Source: Lytechinus pictus
Lineage: Eukaryota > Echinodermata > Echinoidea > Temnopleuroida > Toxopneustidae
DNA: 64,000 nucleotides
Direction: 5' to 3'
NCBI RefSeq assembly: GCF_037042905.1
Contig: NC_087252.1
Location: 19,051,701 to 19,115,700 of the forward strand
A program made the translations under genes and the position numbers. Positions 57,076-64,000 of this stretch are shown piece after piece; positions within the stretch are counted from its first letter, which is position 1, and each line of letters starts with the position of its first letter. The notes under the pieces are model-generated. The model made no database searches. It worked only from the letters and a program-made list of their open reading frames with translations, and was not told the origin of the DNA.

Positions 57076-60000
57076 CTGTGAAAGGGCATAACAAACACAA
57101 CTTGAGCACATTATCTAAATATATTTTTTTCTTTTGTAGAAGGCATTTAAAGATAGCATTAGAAAAACTTCATATTTAATTTGATTTTTTTCCGTCAATT
57201 TTTTATTTATGACCAGTAATCAAATTGATGACAGCCGTTAACACATGGCTAATAATCTAATTGCCATTGTTAAAGATTGAAGAAAAATGACGTTTATGTA
57301 TATTTCTAGGCTGCTCATAGGTATTGTATTGTATCGTATTCATAATATTGATCGTATTAAATTGATATTTTATTGATATTGTATTGTATTGATTATCTTA
57401 CTTTTACTGACTTGATTTCTACAAATTGCTGTTGGAAATTTATAAATGAAAGTCAAACTTTAGTATCTTTAAAGAGAAAATTCAGAGTGAACATAGGGTA
57501 TATTGAAAAAAAAAATCAAAGACAGGCTTACATGAAGATGGAACTCGTTGTGGCAATGAAAGAACCACCATCCAGGATTATCAGCAATAAATTGGATGAC
57601 AGTGTAACCAGCGTTGGTCGTGATGACGGTATCCTTCTCGGGTGGGTTGTTGAAATTTCTTTTGATTGTTCCATCTAGTAATACAATGATACTTGACCGA
57701 ATCAAAATGAGGCATGCAAAACTTGATTGATTCATTCTTAACCCAAAGACAAAGCGTTACATGGATGAGACCACTGTCACACTGATAGGCGGGCTTGGGA
57801 CCATTGCCCCACCCCCAAAAAAGAAGAAAATAAAACAAGACCCAAAAAAGGAGGAGAAAAGGAAAGAAAGTGAAAGACAGGAGGTGAAATGTTATATTTT
57901 CTTCTGAATACTATGCCAAAATCTATCACGAAATTCGATTTTCATATTCAAATTGTCAAATATGTTTGCTGGTTCGCAGAGTTTATGAAAATTTGCCCCA
58001 TATGTTATGTTTAACCACCTCAAATTTTTTGGCTCAGTATGCGACTTGGTGAAAGTCTTTCGCGAATGCATCATGGTGTCATGTTCTTCGGTTCAAATTT
58101 GATACACCAGAGTGTTTCATTAAAAATCCATTGGAAAAAATGACAGATCTGAGAACTTTTCTTGGTTTCTACGGGTTAGAAGCATTGGCGGCGGAAGCCA
58201 AAAATTTTAGGGGGGGACCACCAACATTTTTTGACAACCAAAAAAAAAAGGTTATATAGCAACCAAAATTTTAGGTTAGGGGGGACCGACATACTTCAGC
58301 CGCTTATGGTTAGAAGTACGTATTCTGATACTTACTACGGTCCATGGCGATTACTTCGTCTACTCCAAGGCGATCACCGCCGAACCCTTGGGCCAGAACT
58401 CTGAACGTGAAACCATGCAGATGAAATGGATGAACAGCTAAATACAGGTTTCCCTCGTCAACCAAAACGATCTCAATAGTCTGCAAAGGGACATGGTGAT
58501 GATGGAGGAATGAATATTAGAAAGTTACGATGAGGCAGTCTTGTCTTAAATTATAGGAAGGTTTGGGGTTAAATTTTGGTTGAGATTGGTTGAAGGGTAA
58601 GGATTTTCACATCGAAACTTGTCATATAATCTTTTAAAAATGTCATGTGATTTTCATGATAGTGGTAAAGGTTGAAAGGTTTGATTGATTGTCGCTGGGC
58701 CTATTTTCAGACTACCGTGGCACTCTTTCGTATTACAATGTTTCATTTCAGCACTTCCTTGGCGTAAATATATACCACATAAATGCTGTGAGTATTTGAA
58801 TGGACTTATACTAACTCAAGATGTGTAACTCTAAAGAAACCTGATCACTTTCTACTATAAAGTCTCATGTGGGGTTTTCGGGGTTTTTTTCCAAGAAGCA
58901 ATCATTCCCAATAATAATCAGTTTTTTCTCAAGGCCTGTGGAAGACCAATAATCATTAACAAAAAATTATTAGTTTTCATCATGAAAAGAATACACTTTA
59001 TTTCAACATTTTTAACTCAACGGGCCATCCGGTTAAATAAATGTATTTCAAAATACATGGATAATATTTATGACAGTGATGAAGATAATTTTAATAGTTA
59101 TGACAGTGATTAAGATAATTTTAATAGTTATGACAGTGATTAAGATAATTTTAAGGATAATAGTATTGATAATATGAATTTTACCACTGTTGATGTTATT
59201 GTTATCAAACTTATAATTTTTTTTACAATTATTGTTAATATCATTATCAATATCATTAGACCTATTACTATCAATTATCATGATCCTGGTTGAAGCTATC
59301 AACAGTATTAAGATTATCATCTACATTATAATCATCGTCATCCCTTTTATCATCACCGCCATCGTCACAGTTATCATCATAATATTAACCCATACAAACC
59401 TCATTCATTTCCACTTGAACAACTTGGGTGCAGCGACAGAACTCGGTCTTGCATCTCTCATTCATCTCCTCGTCATCAAAAAGGCAGATATCCTCGCCGT
59501 CAGTCTCGTCACGGTACTCAGAAAGAAGGGAGTAACTGGGCGGTTTGAACGCTCGGTCGTTGAGTAATGGGTTGTATTCGTCGTCCCAGTAACGTTCATC
59601 AGCAAACTGTAAGAAAGATTTAGACATCCGAGTGGCTTACAATAGGAATTTTTCGCGTCGCGACTTAGATCGAATTTAAGAACACAGTGAATGTTTTGAA
59701 AATGTCCGTCAAATGACAATGAACAGCTCGTATTTGTCGAAATGTATTGATCCAGAACAACACTTTTGCCGTAATTTTCGGAACTGACGAAAATTTCAAC
59801 AACCATATCATTGGTCCAGAGTCCAGGACGAAACATCCGACTAGAATCACCAATTTTCGACTAAGATTGCCTGGATTCTCTTTGTCACGAAAGGCATTTT
59901 ACAACGTTCTGTGACGAGGTGCGAACATTTAATAATGATTATAGAGTGTATACGCTTTAGAGACATGCACAAAATTCAGCGACACAGATATTAATAGGGT

Positions 60001-60383
60001 GTTTTCACTCAGCGCAAGAATAATATACCGTCGCACGTAAAAATCAACGTGATAAAAAAATTCATAAAATTGAAAGTTGAACAAAAAGAATAATAACAAT
60101 GACAATAATAATACGGAGAAGAAAAAGAAAAAGAGGAAGAAGCATATATATATTAGTATTCTTTAGGCAGATGGAATGAACAGTAAGAAAAAGAAGAAAA
60201 TATGAAGAATAAAAATGTGAAAATACAAGAGGAAAATTTCATGAGAGAGGGACCATAAGATACGTTTAATTATCTGTACCACCAGTACTGATATACATTA
60301 ATTCATTCATACTCTACTTACATCATTAAAGTCTGTAGTCATGTAGAATGTACGTTTATTCTCTTGTGGTAGTGTCGCATTTT
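56737..60383 (-). CDS. Membrane-anchored laccase-type multicopper oxidase gene 2, 3' part (last five exons)
   Basis: Exons 60383-60322, 59606-59400, 58480-58336, 57674-57532 and 57075-56737 join in frame to 298 residues plus stop, matching exons 8-12 of gene 1. It has HPFHLHGFTF and WFFHCHNEFH, a Pro-rich stalk, the same transmembrane helix ([20 protein letters not shown]) and tail. The residue ten after the type 1 Cys is Leu (TGLAIVV) where gene 1 has Met. Exons 1-7 are not found in 60384-64000, so the gene continues past the window. It lies 2.7 kb upstream of gene 1 in the same orientation, a tandem duplicate. AATAAA (minus strand, 56727-56722) lies ten bases past the stop. Confidence 0.92.
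57076..57531 (-). other. MCO gene 2, last intron
   Basis: Contains a TATTG/GTATT-rich run (57320-57400). Nothing else is recognised. Confidence 0.6.
57532..57674 (-). CDS. MCO gene 2, exon equivalent to exon 11
   Basis: 143 bases, [20 protein letters not shown] ... [14 protein letters not shown]. The His-Cys-His bridge is intact. The sequence after HCH (NEFH) differs from TVFH in gene 1. Confidence 0.94.
57675..58335 (-). other. MCO gene 2, intron with a G/C-homopolymer repeat
   Basis: 58180-58300 has TTTTAGGGGGGGACCACCAA and AATTTTAGGTTAGGGGGGAC, a short repeat of unknown class. The rest shows nothing. Confidence 0.5.
58336..58480 (-). CDS. MCO gene 2, exon equivalent to exon 10
   Basis: 145 bases, [20 protein letters not shown] then [15 protein letters not shown]. 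The copper-ligand histidines are intact. Confidence 0.94.
58481..59399 (-). repeat. MCO gene 2, intron with a 30-bp tandem repeat (59069-59155)
   Basis: TATGACAGTGATTAAGATAA plus TTTTAATAGT is repeated three times. 59160-59390 is an ATT/ATC-rich low-complexity stretch. 58490-59060 shows nothing else. Confidence 0.8.
59400..59606 (-). CDS. MCO gene 2, exon equivalent to exon 9
   Basis: 69 codons, FADERYWDDEYNPLLNDRAF ... [20 protein letters not shown] and TQVVQVEMNE. The donor GAG|GTTTGT is non-consensus, as in gene 1. Confidence 0.92.
59607..60321 (-). repeat. MCO gene 2, intron with dispersed ~250-base repeat, copy 2 (59680-59890)
   Basis: On the minus strand TTTCGTCCTGGACTCTGGAC, TTTTCGTCAGTTCCGAAAAT and CATTTGACGGACATTTTCAA match the repeat at 53290-53600. 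59900-60320 has A/G-rich low-complexity DNA and nothing else. Confidence 0.7.
60322..60383 (-). CDS. MCO gene 2, exon equivalent to exon 8
   Basis: 62 bases encode ENATLPQENKRTFYMTTDFN and a final Asp. The acceptor is ATTACAG and the donor GAT|GTAAGT, with the same length and phases as in gene 1. Confidence 0.9.
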
Positions 60384-60699
60384 CTGTAATAGAAAATTAA
60401 ACGTTAAATAGATAATGTACGTTCGACCATCATCCGTACAGTATAACTTATTTGAAGGAATGTAGGAAACCAACAACATATACCAGATAGTGATGCATCG
60501 GGAGGGCATCGTACATCGATGCATGTGCAAGATAGTACTTTCTTTAAATACAGATTTATTTGACGGTTCTCTTTCTATCTGTCGCCATAGTCTCTCTACA
60601 TAAAATGTGAGTTAATTATTGAATTTTAACAATTTTCTCTTCATCCGCCGTGTGATTTTCTGAGATTTCTTGTATCTTTAGAGGGGAAGACGATCCTCC
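60384..60699. other. Intron sequence of MCO gene 2 (continuing past the window)
   Basis: No exon resembling MCO exon 7 (which ends ...[12 protein letters not shown]) is found here or further right, so this and the following DNA are probably intronic. Confidence 0.5.
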
Positions 60700-60955
60700 G
60701 TCATATCTGTTTCTGTTAATGGTAACTCCCGTAGAAACTCGGCAGTACAGCTTTTTGCTGGTAAACGCCAAGCTGGTATATAACTAATTGCGCCTAGGTT
60801 AATCAGTTATGGAGGCTGACGTTATAGACGACAGATATTATTCTCGTGTCTTTTTATCAAAGTGGAGGCAATGGCAGAGTGGGGATTCGAACTCACAACC
60901 TTGCGATTATGAGTCCAATGCTCTAACCATTGGACCACACGACCCGTGTGTACAG
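60700..60955 (-). mobile_element. Complete tRNA-derived SINE, minus orientation
   Basis: The minus strand begins GTCGTGTGGTCCAATGGTTA (A box TGGTCCAATGG), has an anticodon-like CTCATAA, then GTGAGTTCGAATCCCCACTC (B box), a ~150-base body and the GGAGTTACC end. The head is Met-tRNA-like, but its acceptor stem does not pair, so it is not a functional tRNA gene. Its body matches the fragment at 795-905. Confidence 0.83.
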
Positions 60956-61169
60956 AATTCGATTGAGATTTTCCCCGTCCCTATACACATCCCTACCCCC
61001 TTCCCGCACGTTTCGCTCTTTACAATTGTCCAATAATAGTCCAGACAATCTAGCCAGAATAGGGGGGTAACCCACCACTAATTACAACACGAGATATTCC
61101 ACTGAAATGCTTTCCAGGAAGGTCCCCTAAACAACATACTAAAAGTCCCAAGAAATCCAAGCAGTGGAA

Positions 61170-61800
61170 ATTTATGAAATTTGCATATTATGCAAATTAG
61201 CCATGAAAAATTAGAAAAAGAAGGGAAATCATCCAAAGATTACAAATTAAATGTCCAAAACAATTTAATTTGAATGGAAATTCATGATAAATAATTGAAC
61301 TCAATGTTTTTAATCAAAAGTGCAAAAAATTCTACCTCATTTGCATATTATGCAAATAAGCATCCTTATATGGAAAAAATGTCAAGATATTGTGATTTTT
61401 CTCATATAGACTGCTTGAAAACATTTTATTAATGTTGACATTAATATGCTACTATATCACTAAGCATGATAATTCATCCCAATGCCTGAAAATCAATTTG
61501 CATATTATGCAAATTATCCATTTAAAAAAATAGAAAATGAGGAAATTAATCCAAAGATTACAAATTAAATGTCCACAGCAAGTAAATTTTTAACAAAAGT
61601 TCATGATGAATAAATAAGTTCAATGTCTTTATTCAAAAAAGCTAGCAAATCTGCCTCATTTGCATATTATGCAAATAAGTATCCTTATATGGAAAATGTC
61701 AAGAAATTTTGATTTTTATCACATTGACTAAAGTGAAAACATTTCAGTTTTTCAAATTAATATGCTGCTATCACTAAGCATTCAAATCTATCCTGATATG
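61170..61800. repeat. Dimeric ~320-bp tandem repeat with four octamer palindromes
   Basis: Two copies of a unit containing AAAGATTACAAATTAAATGT, CTTATATGG and TTAATATGCT. Each unit holds two copies of the 19-base palindrome ATTTGCATATTATGCAAAT, at 61179, 61339, 61496 and 61658. Confidence 0.88.
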
Positions 61801-63260
61801 ATTTATATTCAAGGAAAAATACTGGAAATATGTTCTTCGCTTCCTAAGCGTTAGTCTGACAAGATGATGGGATTGGCAAGAACAAAGCACAGTATTTGAA
61901 TTGGTGTGTAGTTTGTTAGAGTTGACAACCCTTTCTTATATGGATGGGAACGACTTAGACTTTCTTGAAATTTCACCGCATAATCATGACAAAGGGAGGC
62001 CAGGAAAAGCAAACTTATGTCAGGTAAGATCTGATGAGTAGTCTCATTAAGAAGTGCAGCAGAGATTCCGTCTGGCCTTGTAGCTTCATGCAGGTTGTTT
62101 TCTTTAACAATTTCTTTAGTGGTCTGGCTACACCTGCTTGACTAAACAATATGTTATCTGGCCATATCTGGGTCAGGACTGGGTCCTAGGACTTCAGCGT
62201 CATCATCATCATGATCAGTGGTGAATACTAAGACTAAAAATCTTTGCCTTCCTTTAATAATGATATTCCAATGTAGTCATAGCTAATGATATTAAGGGCT
62301 CCCAACATGCTAATTGTTACAGCCTGGATCATTGTCACTCCGGTCAACAAATTATGTTATATAGGCTTGTCTACAAACCCTCTTATGGTCCTCTTTAAAT
62401 GCATTGTAGCAATTCTGAGCTTTACCTTACTGATGCTTTTGGAGCTCTAAAATATGCAAGCCTTCCTAGCTTTTCTCTAAAACTCTTCCGACACAACTTA
62501 TGTCCATTGTCTCATTGAGGCAACTTGTGTCGGAAGAAGACATGGTTAACGGTGAGTTCTTGTTAAAGTCCTCTTGATTGGCATTCAGTCTCCTATGCTC
62601 GACTTGTCGGATTTCAGTACAGAGAGTTGTATGATTGTCCAAAGTACATCTGCATGACACTATTAAAGCCAGCATTCCTCCAGAAGAACGTCCTTATAGT
62701 CGTACCATAAAATGTTAATTCCTCTGTAAAACCTCACAGTATACCCATGAGTAGCACATTGTGGCAAATAAATCCTGGAAGTGGTACACACTGTCTATTC
62801 AATGTCGGATGGTATTTGATGGTGATGTTAAGGGTGTTCCATTATGTTGTGTCCTCTTGTTGGAAAGGCAATAATCTGGCTTAATCCTCCATCTAGATTG
62901 TTTATTGTCTCACTGAGGAATTTCTGTTTACCATAAATATCAGGAAATTAATATTATTATTTTCATACGACTTACTTAGAAACTATAGCTTTAATATTTG
63001 GAGATGGTTGCCATAGGAGGTTTATCAAAGAGGAAAGAACAGAAAATGGATGCTTCATCATGAAGCAGCAACTGGATTCAGCAAGAACGTCTAATCACGA
63101 TTCCTGTATCTGAGAAAGATGCCTATAGTGCACTTTAAGCCTTCATCATGAATTTATGAATGGCTTTCATGTCGCTCGTATAGGCAAATGCCCATTGTTA
63201 CTCTTATTAAGCATGCCCAGAGATCTTGTGATCTAAGCAAGTACTCATATTCACCACCAA
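61801..63260. other. Unassigned sequence with one strong hairpin (62485-62536)
   Basis: CTTCCGACACAA (62485-62496) pairs perfectly with TTGTGTCGGAAG (62525-62536) across a 28-base loop. No gene or named repeat is recognised in the remainder. Confidence 0.5.
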
Positions 63261-63264
63261 GACA

Positions 63265-63266
63265 AG

Positions 63267-63307
<41 letters not shown>

Positions 63308-63310
63308 GGT
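63265..63310. repeat. (GAT)n microsatellite at the edge of an interspersed repeat
   Basis: About 13 GAT units are followed by GGGTTCTTGTAAAGCGCATG and GGGCGCTCATGGCGCTTG, a GCGC-rich block. Confidence 0.88.
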
Positions 63311-64000
63311 TCTTGTAAAGCGCATGTATCCGCCTCAGCTGGGCGCTCATGGCGCTTGCTCAAAAATAGGAAATATCTCACAAATTTCAATGTCTTCAAA
63401 CAGTGCTTAGGATCATCATTCAGTCCAAGTATTGTCCTAGTAATGCTACAATTGAGTTATTCTTGTCTCGGGATAATGTTGGAGTGGGGAACAGAAAGGT
63501 CTTCAGGTAAGACTCAAAAGTTGATTGGGTCTCTGCTCTCCTGATAAATTGGGGAAGGCTATTCCACAGCTTTGGTCCAGAGATGTAGAAGGCTCTGTCA
63601 CCCTAGGTTGTGTGGCTGAGAGATTCCCTTAGCAATGCTTGAGCTGCTGATCTGAGACTGCGTGTTGGTCTATGCTGAGATAAGAGCTCTGAGATGTAGG
63701 GTGGAGATTTATCGTTAAACGCTTAAAATACAAGGACCCCAAGTTTATAAGCTAATGGTGTGCTACAAGGACCAAACATTCGAAGCTAATGGGCTTTTAT
63801 TTGTACGGGTGTGACATCTTGTGCTGATCACTTGGCAATCCAGGAGTTGGTAGCGTGGACTATACTCGCAAGAAACGCAAAGTCTCTACAAAGTCAAGAA
63901 GAGAGCAAGACTTGGATGGAAATAATGAAGCATTCAAGCAGTGGGATCCATGTAGAATGGACTCATCATTGTACAATATGAGTGGGGTAACTGCTCGTGA
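63311..64000. repeat. Probable interspersed repeat running to the window edge
   Basis: The block GGCTATTCCACAGCTTTGGT ... GAAGGCTCTGTCACCCTAGG is of a kind I associate with abundant marine-invertebrate repeats, but I cannot name the family. No intact reading frame is seen. Confidence 0.4.

Noticed and set aside
60880..60955. Possible tRNA-Met gene (minus strand) with A and B boxes
   Set aside because: The acceptor and anticodon stems do not pair well and the tRNA-like part is fused to a body that recurs at 795-905, so it is a SINE head.
60384..64000. Possible further exons of MCO gene 2
   Set aside because: I looked for the conserved blocks of exons 1-7 (such as [16 protein letters not shown]) on the minus strand and found none, so they probably lie outside the window.

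Overview
The window looks like AT-rich, intron- and transposon-heavy nuclear DNA of a marine invertebrate deuterostome. A sea urchin-like echinoderm is my best guess, from the long foldback element with tandem-repeat arms, the tRNA-derived SINEs, the CR1/L2-type, L1-Tx1-type and Penelope-like retroelement remains, and the many small inverted-repeat elements. Species-level assignment is inference. Nothing here is bacterial: the coding signal lies in spliced exons with GT/AG borders.

The host-gene content is a tandem pair of laccase-type multicopper oxidases (MCOs) on the minus strand. The downstream gene (53994 to 22643) can be assembled completely by eye: 12 exons, 2,142 coding bases, 713 residues. 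It has a signal peptide, a Cys-rich N-terminal region, all four copper-binding motifs (HWHG, HWWHSH, HPFHLHG, HCH-x3-H) and a C-terminal transmembrane helix with a short cytoplasmic tail, so it is probably a membrane-tethered extracellular oxidase. The upstream gene is represented only by its last five exons (60383 to 56737); its 5' part must lie beyond the right edge. Internal exon lengths (62, 207, 145, 143) are identical in the two genes. The axial type-1 copper position is Met in the complete gene and Leu in the partial one, which predicts different redox behaviour.

Layout. 1-15190: three tandem copies of a non-coding ~4.5-4.9 kb unit, each ending in a 50-bp minisatellite; copy A also carries a 1.3 kb inverted-repeat transposon and a SINE fragment, with empty sites visible in copies B and C. 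15237-21330: remains of a Penelope-like element (GIY-YIG end and a hammerhead-like 3' motif), probably split by a degenerate CR1/L2-type LINE (17000-20868). 21894-22161: palindromic MITE. 22643-53994: MCO gene 1, whose introns hold an intact Tc1/mariner-type transposase inside a complete ~1.9 kb element (35612-37505), a CR1-like LINE 3' end, an L1-Tx1-like fragment, SINEs, several MITEs, an hAT-like element with an exact 8-bp target duplication, a higher-order 61-bp satellite and a 2.4 kb foldback element. 53995-56736: intergenic DNA with diverged copies of the same 50-bp minisatellite seen 40 kb away. 56737-60383: 3' half of MCO gene 2. 60384-64000: a tRNA-derived SINE, a dimeric ~320-bp repeat with four perfect octamer palindromes, and uncharacterised repeats.

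The two MCO genes probably arose by tandem duplication and would act on phenolic, diphenolic or metal substrates at the cell surface. Everything else is mobile or repetitive DNA.
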